In this document: in pieces, positions 22,991 to 33,827 of the stretch
How positions within the stretch are numbered: the first letter of the stretch is position 1
Layout: each line of letters opens with the position of its first letter
Assembly: GCA_037178675.1 (NCBI GenBank)
Contig: JAYMGJ010000001.1
Coordinates: 62,001-126,000 of the forward strand
DNA length: 64,000 nt
Direction of reading: 5' to 3'
Origin: Scleroderma bovista
Taxonomy: Eukaryota; Basidiomycota; Agaricomycetes; Boletales; Sclerodermataceae
Made by a program: the position numbers and the translations under genes
The notes under the pieces: generated by a model
What the model was told of the DNA's origin: nothing
The model's database searches: none
The model's input: only the letters and a program-made list of their open reading frames with translations

Positions 22991-24585
22991 GTACAGAAAC
23001 ATCCAGCAACCAACAACGTGGCTCCGTATCGCATAACACCGACACCGGCACCAACGAACAACGTTCAACAATACGCATACCGGTAACCTACCCACATGAA
23101 GAAAAACTGCTATCGCAGATAAAGGGCCAATATCATAAAGACCCATTCTACAAGAAAATCTTGGACTCACCGCATAGTTTCAAGAACTTTGAAACACCAG
23201 ACAGCGGCTACATACACCTGAAGCTTGCAGACCGAAAAGTGTTATGCATACCAAACATTCAAGAAGGTGAACGACGCCTACAGGAAACCATCAGGCACAT
23301 TCGCTACTGGCGCATTTGGGCCATAAGAAAACTCTAACCTACTTAAGGGAATATGTCTGGTGGGAGTCAATGGGACCCGACGTCCAAGCATTCTGCAATT
23401 CCTGCATAACATGTCAGAAGAGTAAACTGATGACACAGAAACCTTACGGATTACTAAACCCGCTATCTGTACCCTCTGAACCCTGGGGGAGCAATAGGCG
23501 TAGACTTTGTTGGACCATTACCTGAATCAAAGGACAGGAACGGAGAATACGACTTGATCACCGTAATCATTGACTTGCTAACCGCCATGGTGCATCTGGT
23601 ACCCAGCCGAACGAATTATACTGCAAAGGACATAGCTGAACTAATGTTCCATGAAGTATATAGACTGCACGGACTGCCAAGGGCGATCATCAGCGATCGA
23701 GACATTTTGTTCACTAGCCTGTTCTGGACACACCTGAACAAACTGATAGGGATACGCCAGAAGATGTCTAGTGCATACCATCCTGAAACCGACGGATCGA
23801 CCGAAAGAGCAAATAGAACGATTGGCCAAATGCTCCGAGCATGTATCGGACCCAATCAAAAGGATTGGGTAACGCGACTGCCTGCAATAGAATTCGCGAT
23901 CAATATAGCTCGGTCCGAATCGACCGGATACGCGCCTTTCTTTCCAAACACAGGGCGAATGCCGAGAGCGATGATCTGGGACAGCCCTGGAAGGAACGAG
24001 TACCCGAATGTTAGGAGCTACGCTTGGAAAATGAAGTTAGCGTTGATGGCAGCGCATGATGCCCTCCTAGCAACGCGAGCTAAACAAACTATCCAAGCGA
24101 ACAAGAAGCGCAGGATGTGTCCCTTGGAAAACGGAGACCTGGTGTACATATCAACCAAGAATATTAGTTACCCGAAAGGAACATCACGGAAACTCGTACC
24201 CAAGTTCATAGGGCCGTACCGCATCACTAAAGACTTCGGGAACAACTTGTATCGCATTGACTTGCCGGACAATCTAAAACAGCGTGGCATACATAATGTC
24301 TTCCATTCATCGCTACTGAGGATACACATACCTAATGACGATAGGCTGTTCCCCGGAAGAAGGGACGATCAATTGGAAGACCTGGGAGGGACTAACCGCG
24401 AATGGGCTGTTGATAGAATATTACAGCACCGAGGAAGCCATTCGGATGCAGAGTTTGAGATTCAGTGGACGGCAGGCAATAAATCCTGGCTGCCATACCA
24501 CGAAGTGTCACACCTGAAAGCATTAAATGATTATTTTGAGGCTATTGGGGTGACAGGAATAGAAAACTACAGGAATCAAACCTAG
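22990..24585 (+). pseudogene. Gypsy-1 integrase and chromodomain-like C-terminus
   Basis: This is the continuation of the Gypsy-1 polyprotein after the nested insertion. It has a linker (YHKDPFYKKILDSPHSF), a zinc-binding H-H-C-C region (HLGHKKTL near 23316, then CNSCITCQKSK), an integrase core with GVDFVGPLP, IISDRD and DGSTERANR as the D, D, E residues, and a C-terminal region with a chromodomain-like WLPYHEVSHLKALNDYF. Two frameshifts are visible: one near 23300 just before the zinc region, and one in a G run near 23490 (TGGGGGAG), just before the first catalytic Asp. From 23554 to the stop at 24585 the frame is open. Confidence 0.88.
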
Positions 24586-24837
24586 GATGAAACTACCTTT
24601 ATCCGTCGGATATTCTATCAACTGTAATTCGAAGCAAACAAACACTGCCCTTCATCACAAATTTACAGTCGGGGCCATACTTCTACAGCTCCCAGCAACC
24701 CAGTAAGTATTCACTAATTATTTCGTGTGGTATATTGCTTTCATATCACGTTTAAAAAGGATGGGTTTAACCTCAGGACAACCACGTTTCCTTGCCGTGT
24801 ATACAAGCTCAGGCCAAATAAGACCTCGCCGGCACTA
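24586..24837. other. 3' untranslated part of Gypsy-1 up to the LINE
   Basis: Non-coding. A purine run (AAAAAGGATGGG, about 24756-24767) could be a polypurine tract, but no LTR start that matches an upstream copy follows it. Confidence 0.35.
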
Positions 24838-24895
24838 ACAGTAACAAAGAGTAGAGAAGAGGAGTAGAAGATAAGGAAACAAATGAGAAAAACTA

Positions 24896-26470
24896 CTACA
24901 GCAAATAGGACAGGTGCTCAGGTAAGTCCACATGCAGAACAGTAGAAGGCAAATGAAATGACTGACTACGCAGACGACGCTTAAAATCTGCCCAAATATG
25001 AGCAGCGAGACGGATGGAACGAGTATGCCATGCTTGCGCGACCCGGATGAGAACCTTCTCAGACACACTGACATTGTGAGAGCGACAAATCACAGCGAGT
25101 GATGGTAAGACCCCAAGATAATACATGGAGTGGACCTGCGGCCAAACATCCGCATCATCACAGAAGAGGCGACGAGCAACGGCGCAGAGGATCTCCCCAA
25201 CATAAGGCGGAGCTGCGGATAAAAGGTCACTCGTCGCTTGCACCAGAGCCTGCAGATGAGACCCCCGAACCTCAGTAAAAGCAGAGCACTGGACAAAGAC
25301 GTGATGAACGGTTTCAATGGCAGCACAGCCCATACGACAGCAGAGGGCGGTGTCCCCAAGCCGCCGGTAACGGATATCTGCAGTGTTGAGTTGGGCTGAG
25401 CGCAGGTAGAGCTGGAGTACTGCCGCAAACACAGATGTAGCATGCAGATAAGGATGAGTCGGTGGCAGATGAGAGTCGTACAGGAAATGTGGTAAACGTC
25501 GGAGTGGGCGGAAAGATGAGTCTTGGGAGAGAACGAAAGCTAAAAGATGAGGCACGCAACGAGAGAGGTTAGTTTCAATATAGCCAAAAGAAGGGTGAAA
25601 AGGTGTAAACCGATCCATCGTGAAGCTTGGCACTGGCACAGGGGGCGGCACAAAGGGTTGATGCTGTGCCGAAGTGGCATACAAGTCGACTAGTTTGTTG
25701 GCGAGTGACGCTGGAGAGGTCGATGATGTATGAGCATAAACATGCTGAACGGAGCAATGAGGGTTAGCAACCCGAGAGACCGAAGCCATCGATACAAAGA
25801 ATGTGCAGGAGAAGAGCCAAAGGATGGACACAAAGAAGATGGTACAGGAGGAGCAGAAGCAATGCAACGCACAGACGGAAGGTGATCAGAAAAGATGGAT
25901 ACAGGGGAAGAAGACGACGCAGATAAAAGGAAGCTCGCAATTAAAGCATAAACTTCACCATGCAGAATCGAAGTGTTAAGGCCTAGAGATGACAGGGACC
26001 CAACGAGGGAAGATGAGGCTGTTACCGTCGCAAAAGTGACGGAACAGGGCTGGTGTGGGAATGGTGATGCTGGCAGCATCGAGGCGTCACAAACCACAAT
26101 TGAAGCATCTGAAAGGCGATGTGACGGGTAAGTGCTGAGACTTGACAGAGTCTTGAGATAAGCTTCAGCAGTAGCACGCCGTGCTGATGGGGAAAGCAAA
26201 AGTTCGGATGAAGGACCTTGTACAAGCTCCTCCCAAGGAAGAGACTGCAACCACTGATGGATGGATGGCCAGTCCTTGTAAGTAGGCAGGGAGTTCTGAG
26301 GAGATTTGAAAGAAATGGTTGACACCGCAGGTTATCCAAACCCCCACATCAGAGAGGTTGCGATAACCAGCTGAAGCCAAGTTAAGAAGAATGCGAGCTG
26401 AGGGAGAGCACGGAAGGAGGTTAGCAACATGACGGAGGGACACTTTGCCACTGGAAATATATGATTGGTC
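24896..26470 (-). pseudogene. LINE RNase H and C-terminal CCHC-like region
   Basis: RNase H residues are seen as VVCDASMLP, LHGEVYAL and FSDHLPS (about 26090-25880), matching the D-E-D pattern. The frame shifts near 26330 and again near 25790, in the last part of RNase H (CSVQHVYAHTSSTSPASLAN lies in the new frame). The tail has CCRMGCAAIETVHHVFVQC (about 25345-25290), the cysteine/histidine cluster common in fungal LINEs of this type, then about 130 residues to the stop at 24896. Confidence 0.82.
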
Positions 26471-28699
26471 AGTGTCCACAAGGGAGAGACCGAGTGAGCG
26501 TAAAGCCGGCGGGAGAGAACGGAGAAATACAGTGGTTCAGCTGACACGTCCAGTCATGGTAGGTAATACAAGCCATGGTGCGGAAAGCCGGAAGAAAGTG
26601 ATTTAAGTCACGAGCGAGACCAGATACTGCAGCAGCCGCATTCAAACGCGAGATTGAAGGAAAGTCAAAGCCTCCGAAAGTAAGAGGCAGAGTGAGTAAG
26701 CGAGTATTAAAATGGAATGGAAAGCCAAGGTATTCATGCACGCGGTGGGCGATCCGAAAGTCCAGGAGAAGCGCATCCGCAGGAGTAAGGGGCTGGTATG
26801 CAAGTCGAGGTCGGATTCGGGAAACCAGTAGCTGAGAGAACAATTTACGAAGCATTGGGAGAGGGAGATGGGTACGGAAGTCAGGAAGTCGGAAGTCAGT
26901 AATGAGGTTGTCAAGAATTAGGAATTGCCGATGAGGCGCATTGACTTGAGTGCGGAGGAACTCGACATGATCAGTCACAACTTTGACTGATTGCCAAGTG
27001 GTGGCTGACGAAGATAGATCAGATGGGTCAACAGATGGCATTTGGAACAAGGCGGGAGGGTCATGGACCTGATGAGTGTATGCTTCTGACTTTGCCCATG
27101 AAGTGACCCAGCCATATGCTCCTTGGAAGCGCTCGAGACGAAGGCAAGTTCGCTGAAGTGCTGGTAGCGTTGTGGAGAGGATCTCAGAGTCATCCATGGC
27201 TTCAACCATGGTAACGAGAAGGGAGCCAGAGTCGCTAGGTAAATGTGGGTCATGATGATGGCAAGATCTGATCCAAAGAGCGCCAGGATCATCTCGTGCG
27301 CAGTCATAAGCCCAGCGGTTGCCAAGACTAGTTGTCAGGGTTGACTTGAGAGGAGATAGAGGACCTCCCTGCTTCGTCACCCCGGAAACGGAAAACGTAT
27401 CAGTGAGACCAAAGGCTGTTTTAACCTGATATGGCACATCTGTCTGTGCTGATAGATCAAAATTAATAATGGTGTCCGGCAAACCATAGGCTTGAACTGC
27501 ATCATAGAACCCTTCAGGTTCAAGGCGGTCGAAGCCCTTCATTTGGTCACGCCGCAAAGCACAAAGGGGGACATGGTGTCTATTAGACCATGCCTCCAGT
27601 TGGGAGAAAAATGAAAGCAAATCACGGGCCTGAACACCCAGTTGTGTTGCAATCTGACCCTCTGGAATAACAAGGTGGTCAGCAAGATAAGGCAGAAGAA
27701 GACGGTTCAACCACGCAAACGAAAGATTAACCAGGAGGTTACTGCAACAAACCCCTCGATAATTAGCGAGTTCCAAACGAGAACCTCGTTTATGAAGTGT
27801 AGAAAGTGTTGAGGCTTTAACACAAGCTGGAAAATGGGAATTCAAAACATGATAATTCAAAAGGTCAGCAACGAGAGAAAGAGCATGATCAGAGAGGAGG
27901 CGAATCTGCCACTTTTCCCATCTGTCAGGCCCAGGAGCTGGGCGGGAATTACCTTTACGAAGAAGAGCACGGAGACCAGGAACAGTGATTGGTTGTGGCC
28001 AGGAAAAGGGGTCCTGTTGAAGCTGTGACCGCAGCTTGACCACAGAAAAAGCGTTGAGCCACGGCTTTGCTACTGGGGCTCGTTGTTGCTGACTGAACAA
28101 CTGGAGGAAGTAGTCCCGTGTTGCCCGGCGAACGTCTGAAGGTGCAGTGAGAAAAGACCCAGGCGTTGTAGCATCCAACAGAGCAACTGGTCCCACAGTA
28201 AAATGATTGGGATAGAGCCGTTTGGCAGAACCCCCACGTAGTGAAAAGCCAATGCGGGCCCGTTCAAAATCTTGTTGACATCGGGTAAGTTCTGTCTTCA
28301 CAGCTTGATATCGAAGTTTAGAAATTGAGCGTCGGATGTTCCGGAGAAAGTCATGGAAAGATGTATTTCCCGAAATTTGCAGGTGAGCCTGATAGGCCAA
28401 GTGGTATTGGTAGGCCCAAGGTTGAGTATCACATAAGACCTGTAACCGAGCCGACCCAGCCTTAAGGGAAAAGATGAGGCGACCAATGCGGCGCCCCTCA
28501 CAGACCAGAAGTCGGATGGTTCCATTCTGAATAGAGGAGTTACGGAAACGACGCTGTTGCGGAAGAGCAAAACAAGCATCTGCAGCAGTTAGCATAATGT
28601 GTGTGAGAGCATTATACCGGAGTTCATATGAAGGGTCATCCACCACAGGCTCATGAGCCTGAGGTGAATCTTGTAAAAGGGCATCCACTTGTTCTGTGA
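26469..28699 (-). pseudogene. LINE reverse transcriptase domain
   Basis: A frame of about 740 codons. RT blocks in order: RPAPGPDRWEKWQ, LHKRGSRLELANYRGVCC, the motif A region RRDQMKGFDRLEP, KTAFGLTDTFSVSGVTKQGG (motif B with QGGPLSP following) and VEAMDD as motif C (about 27210). From memory the motif C of this family is usually ATDD, so AMDD may be a substitution (ACG to ATG). The frame is lost at 26469, where the continuation (SYISSGKVSLRHVANLLP) lies in another frame. Confidence 0.85.
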
Positions 28700-29564
28700 A
28701 GAGTCGAAGGCGGTTATGTTCCGCTTGTCATGGATAATAGTGGCGTGGGGCGCTGTTCTGGGAGGGCATCGGAGAGTGGGAAAGTACTGGAGATGAATTC
28801 AGGAAGATGCGCGCCTCTATGGGTCGGTGATCCGTAGCACCGACATAATAAGGCGCCAAGGTGATTTCGCCATGCAAAACACCTGAATGAGAAAACAAAA
28901 CACGGTCAATAAGAGAGTGCCCTGAGCCTGCGTGACAGGTGTAGTCCGTCAGGTAGTGACACTCAGGGGAAAGACTCCAGGCGTCAAGTCCGTCGATCGT
29001 GGGTAGAAAGGCTTGAAAGGCACGGGAGTTGGTGGATATATATGCAGTTGGGTTAGAGGACTCTGCAGCAGAAACTGTTGTGTTAAAATCCCCAATGATG
29101 GTCCAAGACCTCGCCTGTTGGGTGAGGTCACGAACACTTCACCAAAATTCTGTTAAGGAGATGTTATCGATTCCCGGATCCCAAGGGGCATACAACCCAA
29201 TAAAGCGGTGCGGGATGCCACCTCCAGAGATAGTGGGAATAATAATATCAGTCACAACAACACGGCCCATGAGTATAGGAGGAACATCAATTCTAGTTGA
29301 CGCCAGGGTGCGTCTGACCCCTACAATCACGCCACAACGACCGGATCGTTGTCGCGCTGAGGGTAAACCTGGTGACTCAAAGGTAAGGTAGTCGGATGTC
29401 TGAACACGATGAGCCACAGGAAGAACAGATTTCGTTTCAAGTGGCAAAACCCAAGCATGGGGTAGCAAGTCGCGCAACGCATGAGTCATGCGATCATAGC
29501 CAAATATTGACACACATTGTTCATTATCAACCGTTTTTTCCATGCTCAACCTCTTCTTCTCCAA
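28700..29564 (-). pseudogene. LINE endonuclease domain (truncated)
   Basis: AP-endonuclease-like nuclease that nicks the target for reverse transcription. Core motifs are visible: FIGLYAPWDP, WTIIGDFNTTVS (GDFN), a later GHSLIDRV and the C-terminal GATDHRPIEAR (the (S/T)DHxP motif). TGA codons interrupt the frame at 29139-29141 and 28728-28730; between and after them it continues open into the RT region. The first roughly 30-40 residues of the domain, with the N-terminal catalytic Asn/Glu, are missing. Confidence 0.85.
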
Positions 29565-29732
29565 CTCCCATCAACGGCTTTCATCCTTCACCCTGCGGCC
29601 CCACCCTGTTCTCACGCGGCAAATCCAACGTAAGTCAAGGCCTCCGTTGAAATGATTACTGCGCTAACATGACACATCATTGGCCCAACTGGGCTGTAAA
29701 AGAAGTTCCTCCCCATTCAATTTGGCCGCCTC

Positions 29733-29786
29733 ATGGCTTCTTTTTTATTAGGCAGGACTGCAGCCTGCCTAATAAAAAAGACCATG
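29733..29786. repeat. Perfect 18-bp inverted repeat (hairpin)
   Basis: Arms TCTTTTTTATTAGGCAGG (29739-29756) and its exact reverse complement (29764-29781), separated by ACTGCAG. CATGG and CCATG extend the pairing after a short mismatch. It could be a transposon remnant or a transcription-stop structure; no adjacent gene decides this. Confidence 0.85.
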
Positions 29787-29832
29787 ACTACTGAGAAAAG
29801 GTGAGTACTCAAATTTTTGTGTCTGTTGATAT

Positions 29833-30055
29833 TTTCCCTACAGCGATGTTTGTTTTTTTACTAACGTTTCTTTATGTTTCAGCTTGTCGTTGGCTACCGT
29901 TTCTTCGCCTCTCCAGTCCGGCGCCGTTTTTTTTTACTAATGTTTCTTTATGTTTCAGGTTGTCGTTGGCAACCGTCTGTTTGCCCCTCCCGTCCGGCGC
30001 CATTCTTTTTTTTTGCTAACGTTTCTTTATGTTTCAGATTGTCATTGGCAAGCAT
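29833..30055 (+). repeat. Three tandem units of about 75 bp with 3'-splice-like motif
   Basis: ACTAACGTTTCTTTATGTTTCAG or close variants occur near 29860, 29937 and 30015, each followed by TTGTC(G/A)TTGGC and a CCTC(C)(A/C)GTCC block. Each unit holds a CTAAC branch-like site, a pyrimidine tract and CAG. Confidence 0.75.
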
Positions 30056-30062
30056 CTATTTG

Positions 30063-30275
30063 CCCCTCCAGTCCAGCGACGGTGACGTGAGTGCGCATGC
30101 ACTCCTCCCGTCGCTGGCGTCCGTTGGTTTGCCCCTCCAGTCCAGCAACGGTGACGTGAGTGCGCATGCACTCCTCCCGTCGCTGATGTCCGTTCGCTGG
30201 TGTCCATTGGTTAGCCCCTTCCGTCCAGCGACGGTGACGTGGGTGCGCATGCACTCCTCCTGTCGCTGGTATTTC
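30063..30275 (+). repeat. Three tandem units with GACGGTGACGTGAGTGCGCA
   Basis: The block GTCCAGC(G/A)ACGGTGACGTG, TGCGCATGCACTCCTCC, GTCGCTG recurs at about 30072, 30139 and 30227. GTGAGT inside it looks like a 5' splice site. The array follows directly on the previous one. Confidence 0.8.
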
Positions 30276-30360
30276 TAACTTGGTGAAGTCTCATTTTTTC
30301 CCCTTACATCGCTGACACGGTCAACAGCATCACCAGCTGGCGGTGTGAAATTGGTGCCTG

Positions 30361-32093
30361 TTACCCCCCCTTCCCTCCCTCCCCCGCCGCACACACTGCA
30401 TTGGGTAAAGTGTTTGCATGGTGAGTATTACTCTTTTCCCTCATCTTATCCCTCTTACACCGCTGAAACTGCCAACTGCAGCACCAGCCAGCGGCGGGAT
30501 GTTGCCCACCCCCCTCCCCTGACGCTTGCCCAGCAGAGGCATCTGTGAAATGCATCGGGGTGGCAACAAATGGGTCATCTTCATCTGGCGATGACTCTCC
30601 ATAATCCGTGATCCATGTCACACTTCCTCCCCCCTCTGGATACCATTCTTGTTGAAGCCGCTTTCGTTTCGGTAACTTCGGGAGTGGTTGGAGTTGACCA
30701 CCTCTTGCCATCTGCAACATCTGTAAACGAAGCTCTAGCTTGCTACGAGCCCGATCGGACTTGTACAGCTGATTCCGCAAGTCGAACAACTGGTCCTGAA
30801 GTTTATCGATCATCCTCTGAGAGTCACGAAGCTGCTGGGTCAATGTAAGGATTTGGGTGGTTTGAAATGAGCGGTTGGCTCGCTCCTCATCTCGAGCACG
30901 CTGCGCCTGTGGGTCGAGCACTTCAGTGAGCTTGCCAAAGAGCTCTAAACCTGCTGCTCGGGCTGCACCACGACGAGGAACAGGTGCAACATTCCGCTTG
31001 GATCGAGCAACAGCTGAGCGCTGCTCCTGAGGCTGGCCATTGTCAGAGTCAGACCATGGGATAGGTGGGCTCGATTGACGTGTTTCATCGGCAAAATCAC
31101 CATCATCCAGGTCACGCGTGCCAGCACGATCCTTGATGAGGTCGTCAATAAATAAAGTACGTTTGACCTCTGGAGGGCAAACTCCATCGCCAGTTGGCTT
31201 TTTTGTTTTCGTTAACTGCTCGAACATGGTCAGCATCAGAATGAAATGAAACTAGTAAACAAACCTGTTTGAACTTCGCCTAATTGAGTCCAAACTACGT
31301 TCGATGTAACTGTTAGCTCGAGCCCATTTTATGTACCGCTTGTGGACAGCCAGCCACCCATTGGAACCAAGGGGCTGTTCAACTTCATTAATGTCGAGGA
31401 GCTGGTTAACTTCGTCCGGTTTATAGTTTTGTGCCCCTTGGGGACGGCCTCGTTTTGCTTTAGGTAGAGCTTCATCGTCGTCATCGTCTTCTTCTTCAGC
31501 TACCCGCATACGCTTATGAACTGCTTTACCTTTACCCTTCCCCTTATCATTGGCATTCAGCTTCTTCCCATTACGCCTGGACCCAGCAACTTTTGCCACA
31601 GGAGATCCACGACGAGTCCTCTCTGCACATCAGGGACATCAGAGAAATCTGTTTCGTTACCATGGTTGCAAGCTTTTGCTTCAGCAACATGGCCCTGGCT
31701 GTTATCTCCACAAGCAGCATGATCACGGGGGAGCTGAGATGCGAAGTCAGCTGGTGTTGTGAGTCGGAACACATCATCCACCTATCAAAATAACTTCAGT
31801 TTATGCACGCATAACTAGGATTCAGCAGTTTACCTGTGGGTTTTGAGATGCTGTGGGGATGACAACACGGCTTTCATTGGCATATGCATGCCCAAACATG
31901 GTATTTGGGCCAGCCGTCTGTGCCAGCCCAATGATGTGAATACAGTGTAAGTGGTAAATAACAATGGTCTTACATTGACATACGGAGGGACAGAAATCCA
32001 CCCTCCATGGTCATTGGCAATATACGGGTTGCCCAAGTTATCATATCTAACTGCTTGAGATGCGATGTTTGAAAAGTTGTTCGGAGCAGACAT
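30361..32093 (-). CDS. DUF6818-type (SANT/Myb-like) protein gene, 5-6 exons, possible frameshift
   Basis: Exons on the - strand: 32093-31974 (ATG start, 40 codons), 31917-31834 (28 codons), 31781-31661, 31622 to about 31270, then from about 31213. All introns have GT-AG ends and sizes of about 38-56 nt. The fourth exon holds an acidic/basic region with AT-hook-like KRGRPQG and the DUF6818 signature (NYKPDEVNQLLDINEVEQPL and GWLAVHKRYIKWA). The next exon continues with LTKTKKPTGDGVCPPEVKR. The final exon has a Leu/Gln coiled coil (LTQQLRDSQRMIDKLQDQL). The family is predicted to bind DNA; its role is unknown. At the fourth junction (about 31280) the expected reading needs one extra base, so the gene may be a recent pseudogene or hold a sequencing error. 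The 3' end may include a further small exon. Confidence 0.7.
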
Positions 32094-33041
32094 TGTAAGT
32101 CAAAGCAAAAGCAGAAACGGAATGACAAGTTGTCGGATCACCCACCTTCTGCCGTCTCGCATTTTAAGTCCATTCAACTGCTGTGAACGGGATTTGCTGC
32201 CATGCAAAGGCTATTCATCAGTATATAAGCTACCACCCATTACCGGAGAAACGGAGAGCAAAAAAACATTTACTAACGGTGTCTCAGGGACGAGAAACAT
32301 GATACAGTGTTTACCGTAGATCAAGGCACTGCCAGCGCCCGAGTCTTCATTGCCAACCTTCCGGAAGTTGCTAGTAGACCTTAGCGCCGGATAATATTGA
32401 GTGAAAAAGGGAGAAACAAAGAAACATCGACTCACCAGTGGCTACCAGCCGACCGCACGAGGCATACGCTGGGCTGAAATTGTGGATTTGTTTGGCGTAA
32501 GTCATCGGCACTGCAATGCACAAGTCTTCATCAGCCGAGTGCTTGCCAAGCCAACAAGCTGAACGATACCTGGTGGCCATAAAAGTTGCTAGAGATGATG
32601 TTCAGCGGTTGCGTTGAGAAACTTGGTTGGACCATCTTATCGCGCTGATGCTGACTCAGACGGTGCTTACTCGTTTTGGCACAAAGTTTATTTGAGGGGG
32701 GTGAGGCCAAGACTCGTTCGGTTTGGGAACCGGCACACCGGCAACCTTCCATCTTGAGAGACAAATAATCTATACCTCGGAATAGAAGCCCACGGAAAGT
32801 CACCCATTAAGCGGAGAATGCTGGGAGGCTCATGGGAGGCTCACCAGAAAGGGATGGGAACCACTCTGTCTATTTCGGGATTTGAATGGGAGTAGCGCCG
32901 AGGGTGGGTATCTCTTAGATGGGTTTCGCCCTACAAAGAAACCCCATCTGAAGACCGTGGGAACATCCTTAAACTGGTGCCTAAGGTGCCTTTGGCCACC
33001 ATCTCCGTTCTCCGACATTCCACCACTAGATCTTGACCATC
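32094..33041. other. Intergenic region between divergent genes
   Basis: No supported gene. It separates the start of the - strand DUF6818 gene from the + strand gene at 33042 and may hold both promoters. Confidence 0.5.
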
Positions 33042-33693
33042 ATGGCCCACACTGCCGAAACCAAACCATGTGTTCCCTCTCGCATTTCCTCTCCTTGTTT
33101 CCAGGATTCCATCGCTCCTGGCTCCCTGAGTATAAAGACAGACATTTCCTCTGACTTTGTGACCCTTGATCACAAAGACCTTGACTTCACACCACCATCC
33201 CCTTTGTCATCCCCCTCTTCTTCTTCTGCTTCGTCTCTCCATTCCATAGTTGTTGGGACCACCGAGAACAATTCCCCGAATAAGATGGTATGTATATACC
33301 CTGACATTTGCGGCTTTTGTTTGAGTGCTTACCCGTTACTTTCAGGCTGAGAGGACCAGCGCAGCAGCCCTTCGCAACGCTGACGAGCAGGCTCATCGTT
33401 GGTCTGCTGCACTGAAAGCGAAGAAAGTTGCCATGGAGAACATGCTGAGGGCCCAACAATCCCTTGAAGAGGTCGAGTCGTCCATCGCGACATTTCTTCC
33501 TAAGGAGACCATCGAGAGCACTCATGCCCAATTTTTGTCCACGTTACCGCCTTCCGATCCGGAAGCTCTTTACCTTTTGGCACTAGGACGAAGATTTATT
33601 CGTCCTCTTTCTTCTCGCATCAAATCCGTTCAGCACGGCGTGAGACACTCTCACGCTGTAACTTCTGTTGGTCCAGTAAACCGTCAGGGCTAA
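33042..33693 (+). CDS. Small two-exon hypothetical protein, about 197 aa
   Basis: Not recognised. Exon 1 is 33042-33287 (ATG, 82 codons) with a Ser/Pro-rich, probably disordered sequence. The intron is 33288-33345 (GTATGT to TTTCAG, phase 0). Exon 2 is 33346-33693 and encodes an alanine-rich, charged segment (AERTSAAALRNADEQAHRW and on) that looks like a coiled coil, then a basic tail and a TAA. Both splice sites are canonical and the frame is clean, so this is one of the best candidates for an intact host gene in the window. An in-frame TTG lies nine bases upstream; ATG is preferred. Confidence 0.7.
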
Positions 33694-33827
33694 TATTGTT
33701 AGTTACCTCATGGCACTTGTCGTGATATATAGCTGGCTGATCCGGGTTAATTGTTCACCAGATACTCGCATACAAAGTCCTGCACCTAAACCAAACGGGA
33801 GTTACATAATGTCGCAACAGGATGTAT

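Larger units (their letters stand above)
8661..24585 (+). mobile_element. Gypsy-1: LTR retrotransposon coding body, split by Gypsy-2
   Basis: The gag, protease, reverse transcriptase and RNase H occupy 8661-13857. The integrase and a chromodomain-like tail resume at about 22990-24585. The 13858 to about 22990 interval is a foreign Gypsy element in the opposite orientation. The domain order PR-RT-RH-IN identifies Ty3/Gypsy. No pair of LTRs could be recognised, so the ends are those of the coding body only. Confidence 0.85.
24838..29564 (-). mobile_element. Non-LTR retrotransposon (LINE; EN-RT-RNase H-CCHC), 5'-truncated
   Basis: In - strand order: AP-type endonuclease, reverse transcriptase, RNase H and a C-terminal cysteine/histidine motif. 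The organisation fits Tad/I-type LINEs. The endonuclease lacks its usual N-terminal start, so the copy is 5'-truncated, as expected from target-primed reverse transcription. The 3' end abuts Gypsy-1 sequence near 24838. I see no poly(A) tail or clear target duplication. The reading frame is broken by at least two TGA codons and three frameshifts. Confidence 0.85.

Noticed and set aside
23000..23078. Gypsy-2 gag start at 23078
   Set aside because: The codons above about 22990 are the antisense of Gypsy-1 linker sequence; the real gag N-terminus is missing.
30063..30275. CRISPR array
   Set aside because: The unit is tandem without unique spacers, and the genome is eukaryotic.
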